Source: Gammaproteobacteria bacterium
Lineage (GTDB): Bacteria; Pseudomonadota; Gammaproteobacteria; Eutrophobiales; Eutrophobiaceae
Direction: 5' to 3'
Assembly (NCBI GenBank): GCA_028281365.1
Contig: JANQJZ010000020.1
Location: forward strand, 1-51,969
DNA length: 51,969 nt
Positions 14,810 to 23,805 of the stretch are shown piece by piece (position 1 is the stretch's first letter; each line of letters opens with the position of its first letter). A model generated the notes under the pieces. It had not been told where the DNA came from. It did no database searches and saw only the letters and a list, made by a program, of their open reading frames with translations. The position numbers and the translations under genes are program-made.

Positions 14810-16609
14810 TTAACGATTGATTGTTATTGAAGGAATATATTCACCTATATATTCTCTTTGCCAACAACGTCCTGATTCCTTCCTTTCCTCATATGAGGTA
14901 AATGTGTATTTATAAAAAAGTGCACGAATGCTGGTTGGCGGTTTATCCTGAAACGGATTATGAGAAAAAATTTCTAATACTGGTTTACTGCCTTGTAACA
15001 TCCTTACCATCATATTAAATAACCAGCGTTGTCTTTCAGGTGAACTTAATGCCGCAAACCACATTTGCCAATCCACTCGCGGTTGATGCGGTTGTACCCA
15101 GACAGGGCATTGGTCCAGATCACCGGGTTTATATTTAAACTCATACACTTGCCAGTTAGTTTTATCAAAACTACCTTCCAGAATGATTTCATGCCTGACC
15201 CGGGTCATAACCGCAAACGGACCATAGGAATTTACAATATTAAAAGGTGCGAAAAACTGATATGCAACGGAGGGTTGCCAGCTTTCATCTCTATCAATAA
15301 AACGACCAATTTGTGTGCCGCCCATGTATAGACTGATAACCAGCATAACTATTGCAAAGCTGCTGGCCAGATAACCCGGTGTTTTAATTGTTCTTCGACC
15401 AATAATGGTTCTAAAGCGAACAGGGAATAACCACCTTACTGATGTATCATCAAATAAAAATAAACAGATAAATATTGTTAATAGATTAAAAAAATTATAG
15501 TTTCCGGTAAGTAAAATCATCATCTGAAAAAGAATAAAAATTATTCCAACGGAATGCCGAAATCGACGTGGAGAAAAAATAAAAAAGGGAAGTACCAGTT
15601 CAACAATTAACGTTAGCGCAGTTGCAACGATTAATACATTTTCAGGTAAATGATGAACATACCAGGATAAAGGCAATGGTAAAGGTTGCGTCTCAAAATG
15701 ATAAAAAAGTGCTGTAATATTGTCCCAGCTTGGATCACCGCTAACTATCTTGACCACACCTCCCAGAAACATAAAACGGAATACCAACCAACGATACAAC
15801 CAGATGATGATTCGTGATCCCCAGCTTAGAAAAATAGCAAGAAAACCGCATTCGAGTAATAAAATATCCCATTGGAACGTCATAAATACCTGACCGGCAT
15901 TGACTATCGAGAGATATAAAATATATAAGAAGATCAAACTTATTCTTTGTAAAAATCCAGTAACAAGTAAAATTGATAAACCGATACCTGACAGGCAAAC
16001 GAGTTGTATAAATTGATCAGAGTGTGAAAACCAGAACAAGGTTGGCAATGTAAGATAGGCATTACTGCCATACTCTTCCCTCACCGCATTCAGATAATAT
16101 TCCAGAGGCAGAATGCCTTCAGAACCAATCAATGCACTTGCCTGTACATAAAAAGAAATGAACGCTATAAGGTAGATAAGCCCCAGACATCGAACAAATA
16201 AATTGCTGATAAAGTCATAGCGTGAAGGTTTAAAGTCCCTGCCCCAAAAAAGGTGCGTTATCAAAGCCAATAAACCTCGGTGGGTTGAAAAAAATTTATA
16301 TGCAAATTCAGCCAGCAGCGCAAAACCGGGGAGATACCGGTACAACAACAATAAGACCGAATACGGAGGGATATTTTTATATAACGCAAAGGTCGCTTCA
16401 GCACCTTTACTAATAGTCCCATCTGGCTGGACCAGATGAATCGCAGCGACCAATTCATCCTCGCTTATATCCTTGTATTGCTCCTTAACTGATTGATATG
16501 GCTTATAGACAACTCTGTCCTCAGTTAACTGATTCCAGTAATTGACCCATTCACGACAAATTCCGCAATCTCCGTCGTATAACAGAATTGAGGTTTCAGA
16601 GTTATTCAT
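14810..16609 (-). CDS. DCC thiol-disulfide domain fused to lipase maturation factor family protein
   Basis: 599 residues. Residues 1 to about 120 form a DCC (DUF393) domain: LLYDGDCGICREWVNYW gives the DxDCxxC redox motif. The rest is a multi-pass membrane protein with LMF1 hallmarks: SGDPSWDNITALFYHFETQ, PLSWYVHHLPE and GNYNFFNLL. In animals LMF1 helps fold lipases in the ER; bacterial homologues are largely untested. Joining a thiol-disulfide domain to the membrane factor suggests disulfide chemistry linked to folding or modification of an exported protein. It is a single gene here with no lipase next to it. The start ATG at 16609 is unambiguous for the DCC domain. Confidence 0.86.
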   Translation of the reverse strand: MNNSETSILLYDGDCGICREWVNYWNQLTEDRVVYKPYQSVKEQYKDISEDELVAAIHLVQPDGTISKGAEATFALYKNIPPYSVLLLLYRYLPGFALLAEFAYKFFSTHRGLLALITHLFWGRDFKPSRYDFISNLFVRCLGLIYLIAFISFYVQASALIGSEGILPLEYYLNAVREEYGSNAYLTLPTLFWFSHSDQFIQLVCLSGIGLSILLVTGFLQRISLIFLYILYLSIVNAGQVFMTFQWDILLLECGFLAIFLSWGSRIIIWLYRWLVFRFMFLGGVVKIVSGDPSWDNITALFYHFETQPLPLPLSWYVHHLPENVLIVATALTLIVELVLPFFIFSPRRFRHSVGIIFILFQMMILLTGNYNFFNLLTIFICLFLFDDTSVRWLFPVRFRTIIGRRTIKTPGYLASSFAIVMLVISLYMGGTQIGRFIDRDESWQPSVAYQFFAPFNIVNSYGPFAVMTRVRHEIILEGSFDKTNWQVYEFKYKPGDLDQCPVWVQPHQPRVDWQMWFAALSSPERQRWLFNMMVRMLQGSKPVLEIFSHNPFQDKPPTSIRALFYKYTFTSYEERKESGRCWQREYIGEYIPSITINR

Positions 16610-16710
16610 AATTATCAGTTTATGGAGATTATTTTTATGCCGTATTCAACTATTATAAATACATATAATAGCCTTAATAGATAATAGTTTGTTAACAAGA
16701 ATTTAAGAAA

Positions 16711-17151
16711 ATGAATGAAGTACAAAAAGCAGATCCGACTTTAAGGCGAAATGCGTTACTAATTCTTATAGCAGGTATGTGTCTGGGTGCGATTCCTTTT
16801 TTATTGCTATTGGAATATCAACAATCAATTGAACTCTGGTTGTTTTATAATGGTGAATATTTCGTAAAAAACCCTGAAAGTATAGCCGTTATATTATTTA
16901 TTCTTATATTACCAATATTAGTTGCCAGCATTTACTTCTGGATGCTTGCTGACAAGATAATATCAACCCGGCGCTATCCACCTGCAGAACAAAAAGTAAT
17001 TAAAGATACCATGATATATACAGGTGACGATGCTATTAAACGCGGTTATCTTCTTAAATTCTTATGTGTTTTATTATTTACCGCATGTTTATCCATACCA
17101 CCTTTATTTTTATTTATGGTTAAGCAACTATCCACCATGTTTACAATGTAG
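16711..17151 (+). CDS. hypothetical integral membrane protein
   Basis: 146 residues with three clear hydrophobic segments at about 15-36, 56-80 and 112-138. A positively charged cytoplasmic N-terminus (MNEVQKADPTLRRNA) precedes the first. Between the second and third segments is a soluble loop with RRYPPAEQKVIKDT. AAGAAA just before the ATG is the only ribosome-site-like sequence. I do not recognise a family. It ends six bases before the convergent hydroxy-acid oxidase gene and shows no obvious functional link to it. Confidence 0.65.
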   Translation: MNEVQKADPTLRRNALLILIAGMCLGAIPFLLLLEYQQSIELWLFYNGEYFVKNPESIAVILFILILPILVASIYFWMLADKIISTRRYPPAEQKVIKDTMIYTGDDAIKRGYLLKFLCVLLFTACLSIPPLFLFMVKQLSTMFTM

Positions 17152-17157
17152 GAAAGT

Positions 17158-18300
17158 TTACGGTTCAAGCCAGGAGGCATCCATAGATTCAAATTCCTTA
17201 CAACCCAATTGTTGTAAAGACCGCTTAATCTCATCGCGATAGATTTCAATAACCTGTCGCCCACCATCTGAACCGACAGCAGCCATCGCATACAAAAAAG
17301 AACGCCCGGAGAAAGCCGCCCGTGCACCCAGGGCTTTGGCACGTATAACATCGAGCCCGGCCCTGATCCCACTATCAATTATCACTGTTAATTTGTTATG
17401 TAAGTGTTGTGGTAACTGGCTTAATGCCTTGATGCTGGATGGCGCTGCATCCAGTTGCCGTCCTGCATGATTAGAGATAATTACCCCATCAACACCCAAT
17501 GCATGACATTGTTCCAGATCTGCCGAACGTAACGGGCCTTTGATAATTAGCGGGCCCTGCCATAAAGAACGGATCTCCCTGATACGCTCCGGAGTAACCC
17601 CTGATGTAAAAAAATGAGTTAAAAATTCACCAAGATGATTAATATTTTCGACTTTTCCATACGGCGCAAGATTTACAAAGTTTGGAATACCATATCGAAG
17701 TGTTAACAAAGACCAGGTTGGCCGGCATATTGCCTGTTTAAATAAACGAGGTGTTAAACGAAAAGGTAAAATTAAACCATTCTTTAATTCCTTGTCACGC
17801 TTTGCACCAATAGGCAAATCAACAGTTATTACAAGCGCATTAAAACCTGCATTGTCGACACGTTTAATCATATCCTGCATTACATCATGTTCTCTTGGAA
17901 CATATAATTGAAACCAGCCGACATCAGGTGCAAGTTCTGCAATTGTCTCAAGTGGTGTTGTACTCATCGTACTCAATACATAAGGAATGTTTGCTTCCTG
18001 TGCAGCACTGGCAAGATGTACTTCTGCATTAGGCCACATCATATTTCCCAGGCCGACAGGTGATACACCTAAACCAAGATCATATTGATGACCAAACAAT
18101 TTACAACGGGTATCGACTTCAGTGACATCCGTTAAATATCGGGGCCAAAGAATAACGTCATTCAGATCAGAGCGGTTTCGGCGTAAACATTCCTCGTTAC
18201 CAATACCGCCTTCAAGATAATCAAATGCAAAACCGGGAATACGTTTTCGAGCTCTGACTGCCATATCGGCAACAGAGGGTAATGCAGGGTCGTAATTCAT
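17158..18300 (-). CDS. FMN-dependent alpha-hydroxy-acid oxidizing protein
   Basis: 380 residues, the usual length. The N-terminal PGFAFDYLEGGIGNEE, then SPVGLGNMMWPNAEVHLA, then IISNHAGRQLDAAPSS, then IDSGIRAGLDVIRAKALGA cover the FMN barrel motifs of the lactate/glycolate/mandelate oxidase family. The catalytic His of SNHxGRQLD is present; the common Gly after it is Ala. It oxidises a 2-hydroxy acid to the keto acid; the substrate and electron acceptor cannot be told. No membrane-anchoring insertion is apparent, and the DoxX gene immediately upstream may be its partner. Confidence 0.9.
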   Translation of the reverse strand: MNYDPALPSVADMAVRARKRIPGFAFDYLEGGIGNEECLRRNRSDLNDVILWPRYLTDVTEVDTRCKLFGHQYDLGLGVSPVGLGNMMWPNAEVHLASAAQEANIPYVLSTMSTTPLETIAELAPDVGWFQLYVPREHDVMQDMIKRVDNAGFNALVITVDLPIGAKRDKELKNGLILPFRLTPRLFKQAICRPTWSLLTLRYGIPNFVNLAPYGKVENINHLGEFLTHFFTSGVTPERIREIRSLWQGPLIIKGPLRSADLEQCHALGVDGVIISNHAGRQLDAAPSSIKALSQLPQHLHNKLTVIIDSGIRAGLDVIRAKALGARAAFSGRSFLYAMAAVGSDGGRQVIEIYRDEIKRSLQQLGCKEFESMDASWLEP

Positions 18301-18354
18301 AGTTTTACTTGAATAGATTAACCCTGAACGAAAACTAAAAGGCTAAAAAAGTTA

Positions 18355-18849
18355 TTATTCCAAAAACCGAAACTTTTTAACAAGTGCTAACTCAGACCAA
18401 TGCTTCCCAAATCCCAGAGTATGCCCTGCCCTGGTCATTGCAAAACCTAAAAGCAGAATAAAGTAAATTACATGGTAATCCAGGAAAGGATTATGTTTAG
18501 GTGGCATAAACCCAGCGGTATAAATCATTAACATGAGTAGTGCGCCTGCATATCCGGCTATCCTTACGCCTATACCCAACATCAGAGCCAGGCCCATAAG
18601 AAGCAATCCGAACATGAAGAGACAATCTACAAGAGGATTACCCGCTATGCCTTGATATAAATCGGTTAATGGGCCCTTGGTTGAATGGGTCAGAAAACCT
18701 GCCGTCGGTGAACCTCCAGCAATCCAGGCCTTCTCAGCTGTGGTTGCAAATCCTAATCCGAAGGTCTTATCGATGAAAGTCCAAAAAAAAGACCAACCCA
18801 GTGCGATGCGTAATATACCCCAAAAAATTTCATGTTTAGTCTGGCCCAT
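18355..18849 (-). CDS. DoxX family membrane protein
   Basis: 164 residues with four membrane segments; LRIALGWSFFWTFIDKTFGLG at the start and GVRIAGYAGALLMLMIY later match the DoxX family (named after a thiosulfate:quinone oxidoreductase subunit, but diverse). Between segments one and two is a long loop with GSPTAGFL. It is transcribed 54 bases ahead of the hydroxy-acid oxidase gene, so a membrane redox function or quinone hand-off is possible; this is inference. Confidence 0.8.
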   Translation of the reverse strand: MGQTKHEIFWGILRIALGWSFFWTFIDKTFGLGFATTAEKAWIAGGSPTAGFLTHSTKGPLTDLYQGIAGNPLVDCLFMFGLLLMGLALMLGIGVRIAGYAGALLMLMIYTAGFMPPKHNPFLDYHVIYFILLLGFAMTRAGHTLGFGKHWSELALVKKFRFLE

Positions 18850-18967
18850 ATAGTTACCTTATTTCAGTTTTATTGTCGTGTGTATTGTAATTATTTTGAA
18901 CAGAATAAAAAGAGCTTTTGCAAACAGGATTTTGTCACAAGATCGGGCAAAATAATGTGCTATTCCT

Positions 18968-18988
18968 TTAAAGATACGCTATCTTTAA
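18968..18988. promoter_or_regulatory. perfect 9-bp inverted repeat with CGC centre
   Basis: TTAAAGATA (18968-18976), CGC, TATCTTTAA (18980-18988). The 21-base near-perfect palindrome lies 55 bases before the start of the gene at 19044 in a divergent intergenic region, as an operator would. The repeat TAACTAGAAT overlaps its end (18986-18995) and recurs at 19008-19017, 22 bases apart, or about two helical turns. Confidence 0.45.
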
Positions 18989-19043
18989 CTAGAATTAAGC
19001 AAAACAATAACTAGAATCAGTCTCACAAGACAGGGCGGTTATC

Positions 19044-19397
19044 ATGGCTGCAAACGTCAACCAGCTAAAAATGTGGATCTTCATATTACAGGCGATCGAT
19101 TCAGTCCTGGTCATCGTGCTTACCTCAGCCGCTATTTATTCAGTCTTTTATGCTGAAGATAAAGAGTACATGATTATCGCCTGTTTGATTGGCCTGTTTT
19201 TTGTCAACTCACTCGGCAGATTTACCCATAAACGTGTTGCTAATATGCGTATACAAATGGAAATGTTGCTAAGAGAACAAAAGACCCAGGAACAACGGAC
19301 CTTGATGGCAACGCGTCATACTACGGTAGGCGGAACCAAGGCCACCGGGATCGGTACAGTTGGTGCAAGTTCAACCAAACCTACAACAAAAAAATAA
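19044..19397 (+). CDS. hypothetical small membrane protein
   Basis: 117 residues with two hydrophobic helices (about 10-32 and 42-57), then a basic amphipathic stretch (FTHKRVANMRIQMEMLLREQ) predicted to be helical and cytoplasmic, and a low-complexity C-terminal tail rich in Thr, Gly and Lys. No recognised family. The ATG lies 8 bases after GGGCGG. The gene is single, divergent from the DoxX/oxidase pair and convergent with the patatin gene. The palindrome and repeats upstream suggest specific regulation. Confidence 0.65.
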   Translation: MAANVNQLKMWIFILQAIDSVLVIVLTSAAIYSVFYAEDKEYMIIACLIGLFFVNSLGRFTHKRVANMRIQMEMLLREQKTQEQRTLMATRHTTVGGTKATGIGTVGASSTKPTTKK

Positions 19398-19416
19398 ATC
19401 TTTTTAATTTAAACGT

Positions 19417-20445
19417 TCAGGTAAACATTTTTACCAGATCAACACTGGATTGTTTGTTTATATGGCGAAAGTTTTTCGTTAACCACTTCTTTGCTGAATC
19501 GTAGCCACGTTCATAAAGGTCGTCGATTAAATTTGATGTAACAGAATATCGCGTCTTGCTCTTTATTGTTTCAAAAGACTGGTCTTCGATCATATGTATT
19601 CTCAAGCGGTCCATTCTTTTCTCCAGATTACCGGAGCGTATCCAATCTAGTTTTATTTCCTGTTTTGATAATGCAATTGCACGCATCTCGCGTAAGAACG
19701 TATTTGTGAACATCAATTCATGGCTGCGATTACGTATTTCCTCAGCTGTCTTTGGAATTGCTTCACGCAACAAAGGCTGTAACAACACGACCAGGATATC
19801 CGGGTGCTCACTTTCGAAGATTAATGGGAATAACGGTGGATTACCGGAATAACCACCATCCCAATAAGGTTCGCCGTCAATCTCTATCGCATGATGCAAA
19901 GAGGGTAAACAGGCAGAAGCCAATAACACATCTGTCGTAATCTCTTTATTGGTAAAGAGTCGCATCTTCCCGGTACGGACCTGTGTAGCACCAATATACA
20001 AATGAATCGGACAATCACGCTGCAGAATTTCAAAATCGATTTGTTCCTCAAGGATGTCCCGCAATGGATTAAGGTCAAACGGATTTAGTTGATACGGTGA
20101 AAATGCCTGCGTTAAAGTAAGGTAAGTATCAAGCGATGGATTGTAATCCATCCCAACAACCTTCTCCCAAAGATTACCTGAATTCATTTCGAAAATTTCG
20201 GAATACTTTGCCGAAACGGCTTGCCAAAATGCGGTCAACGATTGTTTCGCCCCGTCACGTCCACCATGTAATAAACCGGTTAGCATGGCACAGGTATTCA
20301 TAGCACCCGAACTAACACCGGAAATCCCGTTAAAATCCAGACGGGAGTCTTCCAGTAACCGGCTTAATACACCCCAGGTAAACGCACCGTGAGAGCCGCC
20401 TCCCTGCAGTGCTAAATTAATCGTTTTTGATGAGTTTCTATTCAT
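19417..20445 (-). CDS. patatin-like phospholipase family protein
   Basis: 342 residues from the ATG at 20445, which follows AGGA by 7 bases; a longer reading frame upstream adds 21 hydrophobic residues without support. The catalytic set is complete: oxyanion hole GGGSHG, nucleophile elbow GVSSG and DGGYSGN for the Asp of the Ser-Asp dyad. The protein lacks a signal peptide, so it acts in the cytoplasm or is secreted by another route. Probable lipid acyl hydrolase. It is a single transcription unit. Confidence 0.91.
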   Translation of the reverse strand: MNRNSSKTINLALQGGGSHGAFTWGVLSRLLEDSRLDFNGISGVSSGAMNTCAMLTGLLHGGRDGAKQSLTAFWQAVSAKYSEIFEMNSGNLWEKVVGMDYNPSLDTYLTLTQAFSPYQLNPFDLNPLRDILEEQIDFEILQRDCPIHLYIGATQVRTGKMRLFTNKEITTDVLLASACLPSLHHAIEIDGEPYWDGGYSGNPPLFPLIFESEHPDILVVLLQPLLREAIPKTAEEIRNRSHELMFTNTFLREMRAIALSKQEIKLDWIRSGNLEKRMDRLRIHMIEDQSFETIKSKTRYSVTSNLIDDLYERGYDSAKKWLTKNFRHINKQSSVDLVKMFT

Positions 20446-20644
20446 AAATCGTCCTAATAATTTATATTGCGTTGCAACAATTAGAGCCGATATTAAAATT
20501 AAAATCAAATGAAAAAAACGTGAATATTGTCATAGAAATGAAATACTTAGGTAAAAAATAGTGCGGCATTATGCACCAAATTTAGCGCATGCACTGTTAT
20601 CTAGCCTGATAGAAAAAAGATTATTTATTTCCGGATCATTTTGC

Positions 20645-21442
20645 TCATCCATGGTCAGGCTCTGTGCCTGAATTATCTTCATCAAACGTTTTTGATACTT
20701 TGATACCAATAAACAAGTAGATCATGGCCAGCAAAAAAGAAACAACACCCGGAAACGGTGTATCAAATAAAGAAAGAACTGTGGTGATAATGAGACTTGG
20801 TGTAATTGCGACCGCAGACAAACGTAATAACTGTGGATAGGTTAAATTATTATTCAAGATCGCATTAAATATCATTCCGATCAAAGCATAAACCAACAGG
20901 AAAACGATACGATATATAAAAGCCGCCAATAACAAAAAAGGATATAAAATTGGCGCCAAATAAGATTTAGTCAATCCTGCCCAATAGTTAATCGTTTCCT
21001 GATCCAGAATATAATCACCTACTTCACTTAAATTAAACGTACGTGTTTCGATGTCACTTTTCTGAAAAAGAGCCTGAGTCTTTGTCAATAAAATCGGTGC
21101 GCCCGCTTGCTCCAGTGTTGTAATAGTTCCAGTCGTATCAATCACAGCAATCATCTGACCGGTTTCGGGATCAGTAATTGCGTATGGTTGTGGCTCATCA
21201 ATGGAAGCCTGTCCATTCTGGATCGTAATCGTTGGTATCTGGGAAACTATAACAGGTGCTTCATCATCGATGAATTGAGCTATCTCATGATGCATATCAA
21301 AAGCACGAGCCACCCAACAGGCAGCCAGCAGCAAGAATAAGTAGACAAAACAGATACCCTTCCAGTTGAGGGCAACATCTCTGTATAGTGCTGTCGAAAA
21401 AAAGGAAAGTATAGGGATATGATATAGACTAAATTTTTTCAT
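20645..21442 (-). CDS. DUF1189 family membrane protein
   Basis: 265 residues. An N-terminal membrane helix (about 27-47) is followed by an extracytoplasmic domain (about 50-150) containing ITDPETGQMIAVIDTTGTI, and then four membrane helices. This layout and the DTTGTI strand are those of the DUF1189 family, whose function is unknown. The final tail is acidic. It is a single gene; 199 bases separate it from the patatin gene and I see no promoter of note between them. Confidence 0.83.
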   Translation of the reverse strand: MKKFSLYHIPILSFFSTALYRDVALNWKGICFVYLFLLLAACWVARAFDMHHEIAQFIDDEAPVIVSQIPTITIQNGQASIDEPQPYAITDPETGQMIAVIDTTGTITTLEQAGAPILLTKTQALFQKSDIETRTFNLSEVGDYILDQETINYWAGLTKSYLAPILYPFLLLAAFIYRIVFLLVYALIGMIFNAILNNNLTYPQLLRLSAVAITPSLIITTVLSLFDTPFPGVVSFLLAMIYLFIGIKVSKTFDEDNSGTEPDHG

Positions 21443-21532
21443 TGTAATCCGCTGTCAACTAATAAAGCCAATGGATCTTTATACAGGTAAATCCATATTA
21501 CAAATTTTTAGAGATTTTATTATTTAATAAAT

Positions 21533-22561
21533 TTAATTAGTTTCAGGATGAACCCGGTTACGTCCACGGTTTTTTGCTTCGTAAAGATTAGTGTCTGCAT
21601 GTACTAACCATTCATCCGAACTTTCACCTTCGTTATATTCTGCAACCCCAAGACTTACCGTTATAACTTTATCATTTAGTATTTCACTTTTATTAATATA
21701 TTCACGTAAACTTTCCGCTGCATGTATCGCTTGTTGTAAAGATGTGTTTCTTAATAGTATTAAGAACTCTTCGCCGCCTATACGAAACACGTAATCTAAT
21801 CTACGTTGTCGACGGTGCAGTATCCCAACCATTTTTTTCAAGACATTATCCCCAACTTCGTGTCCTAATGTATCATTAATCTCTTTAAAGTTATCAATGT
21901 CTAATAAAATCAGACTGGCAGGACCAAAATTACGATTTGTTTCTTCAATCGCTTCCTGAAGATAGGATTCCAGTTGTCTGCGATTAAGAGCATTTGTTAA
22001 TGGATCACGTATAGCAAGTTCGATTAACTTATCATTCAGTTTGATCAGATAATTAACAAGAACGCTACTAAAATAACACGTCAAACCAAGCGTAATTACA
22101 AATCTGCTTGCCACTTCAGGTTGTTCAACATAAAACGCCAAAGGTATAAATGTTACAAAAGATAAAATGAATGAATAACGTACCAGTTTATGATCGGTAA
22201 CAAACGCTATAATAAATAATGAAGGATAAACCCAAAAAAGGGCTTTACCGCCAAGTACTATTACTGCCCATGTGACGGCCATATAGATCGTTATAAAAAA
22301 TACCCAGTAAGGTACACGACGATGATCTGAACGACGAATTGAATTGGAGTTAAATACGGCAATAGCAACGACTACCAATATTAATACGCCCAGAACATAT
22401 TTCTGTTGATAAAAGCTGAAAATCGAGAACGGAAACAGAAAAGGAATTAACGCCCAACCCATCGTCATCATGGCACGGTCGCGAATATCCTGTAAGGAAT
22501 CTATGTTGGAATTCTCCGGGTGTTGTTCACCTATCAATAATTTTTGTTTCAAGATATTCAT
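21533..22561 (-). CDS. membrane diguanylate cyclase (GGDEF)
   Basis: 342 residues. Five or six membrane helices occupy about 30-170, forming an uncharacterised sensor. The C-terminal GGDEF domain begins at RDPLTNALNRR and carries LILLDIDNFKEIND and RIGGEEF, an active-form signature. An RxxD inhibitory site (RRLD) sits five residues before GGEEF, so product inhibition is expected. It synthesises c-di-GMP from GTP at the inner membrane, and is the catalytic opposite of the phosphodiesterase at 3793-6087. Single gene. Confidence 0.93.
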   Translation of the reverse strand: MNILKQKLLIGEQHPENSNIDSLQDIRDRAMMTMGWALIPFLFPFSIFSFYQQKYVLGVLILVVVAIAVFNSNSIRRSDHRRVPYWVFFITIYMAVTWAVIVLGGKALFWVYPSLFIIAFVTDHKLVRYSFILSFVTFIPLAFYVEQPEVASRFVITLGLTCYFSSVLVNYLIKLNDKLIELAIRDPLTNALNRRQLESYLQEAIEETNRNFGPASLILLDIDNFKEINDTLGHEVGDNVLKKMVGILHRRQRRLDYVFRIGGEEFLILLRNTSLQQAIHAAESLREYINKSEILNDKVITVSLGVAEYNEGESSDEWLVHADTNLYEAKNRGRNRVHPETN

Positions 22562-22651
22562 CGCTCCGAGTCATCACTCCGTAAGCAAAGTATATTGTAC
22601 ATTATACCAAAAAATACCTGTCCTTATTTTACTGATTACATAACAGTATCA

Positions 22652-22686
22652 TTTGAAATTTAAAATTATCGATCTATAGTCAATTT
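22652..22686 (+). promoter_or_regulatory. promoter predicting a leaderless mRNA
   Basis: A -35-like TTTGAA (22652-22657; TTGAAA one base on) is followed after 17 bases by TATAGT (22675-22680), which ends 6 bases before the ATG at 22687. No Shine-Dalgarno sequence is present, so the message would begin at or beside the start codon. Same layout as at 14090. Confidence 0.5.
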
Positions 22687-22956
22687 ATGAGTAACGAACA
22701 AGAACAATATATCAGGGAGAATATCAGCAGTATTGCCGGGGAGGCCTTCCCGGATAATATGGGTAATGAATGGCTTATCCATGACCTGATCGAGCATCCC
22801 AATAAAATTGAAGTCGAAGTCGAACCACGCCCTGATAATGTCGGTTACTCACGTTTTCGTTTCTTTATTGAATTCAAATCACCTACCGAAACAAATATCA
22901 CGGAATGTTATTGTCTGGAAGATACCGGTGAATGGGATCTGCTATTTACCGGCTAA
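22687..22956 (+). CDS. hypothetical small soluble protein
   Basis: 89 residues, acidic, no membrane segment. The second half is beta-rich (KIEVEVEPRPDNVGYSRFRFFIEF) and it ends in CYCLEDTGEWDLLFTG. Conserved-looking Cys residues lie near residue 78. No recognised family. It stands alone, divergent from the diguanylate cyclase, with a promoter abutting its start codon, and ends convergently with the PCMT-like gene. Confidence 0.62.
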   Translation: MSNEQEQYIRENISSIAGEAFPDNMGNEWLIHDLIEHPNKIEVEVEPRPDNVGYSRFRFFIEFKSPTETNITECYCLEDTGEWDLLFTG

Positions 22957-22982
22957 TACTATTTACCAAATAATATTCACTA

Positions 22983-23732
22983 TTAGTGTTCGCCGGTTAA
23001 AGGAACAAAAGCGACTGGCAGGATCTCCTGTTCCTGTATTTCTCCATTACTGCCTTTTATAAACAACTTTAATGATTGCGCCAGGCTACTGGCACCAACA
23101 GGGATAACTAATCGTCCACCCGGTTTTAACTGTTCGAGTAATGCCTCCGGCACATGGGGAGCAGCGGCTGTCACTAATATCGCATCAAACGGGGCATGCT
23201 CCGGCCAGCCAAAATAACCATCACCAATATTAACAGTGATATTGTCATAACCAAGGTCCTTTAATAGCGATTTCGTCGCCAGCCCTAAAGGTTCAATGAT
23301 CTCGATACTGTAAACATGGTTAACTATTTCTGATAACACCGCTGCCTGGTAACCGGATCCGGTACCCACTTCCAATACAATGGAATCGGAATTAACCGCG
23401 GCCAGTTCCGTCATCAAGGCTACGATATATGGCTGCGAGATTGTCTGGCTATGCGTAATTGGTAAAGCCCTGTTTTCATAGGCATAGCGCCTTTGGGATT
23501 TGGGAATAAATTTGTGCCTCGGGACTACCAACATTGCATCAGCGACTGTTTGGCTCATCGTTTCAATACCCGTATACGGCTCCGACATCTTCGTCATCTG
23601 TTGTACGTCCAGCATCATTTGTCGCCGTTTCAATTCAAAATCTTCTTTGGCAAACACACTGAATATCGAAATCAAGACAATGGCTCCCGGTAAAACAACC
23701 CGCAATAATGTTTTCTTTAATGATAATTTCAT
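22983..23732 (-). CDS. exported protein-L-isoaspartate O-methyltransferase family protein
   Basis: 249 residues. The PCMT fold is clear: HKFIPKSQRRYAYENRALPI, TISQPYIVALM, SAM-binding LEVGTGSGYQAAVL and a LKPGGRLVIPVG strand. It repairs isoaspartyl residues by SAM-dependent methylation in the known family. Unusually, the N-terminus has a signal-peptide-like stretch (basic MKLSLKKT, a hydrophobic core and FAKED), as in other putative periplasmic PCMT-like proteins. How SAM would be available outside the cytoplasm is unclear; the segment could instead be a membrane anchor. Single gene. Confidence 0.87.
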   Translation of the reverse strand: MKLSLKKTLLRVVLPGAIVLISIFSVFAKEDFELKRRQMMLDVQQMTKMSEPYTGIETMSQTVADAMLVVPRHKFIPKSQRRYAYENRALPITHSQTISQPYIVALMTELAAVNSDSIVLEVGTGSGYQAAVLSEIVNHVYSIEIIEPLGLATKSLLKDLGYDNITVNIGDGYFGWPEHAPFDAILVTAAAPHVPEALLEQLKPGGRLVIPVGASSLAQSLKLFIKGSNGEIQEQEILPVAFVPLTGEH

Positions 23733-23805
23733 AACGCTATTTCAGGATAGCAGATATACTTAAATAATGGTGGTCAACAATTAATTTTCATTGGGAGAAA
23801 TAATC

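Noticed and set aside
18832-19014. 60-codon plus-strand frame before the gene at 19044
   Set aside because: It covers the intergenic palindrome and direct repeats and has no ribosome site.
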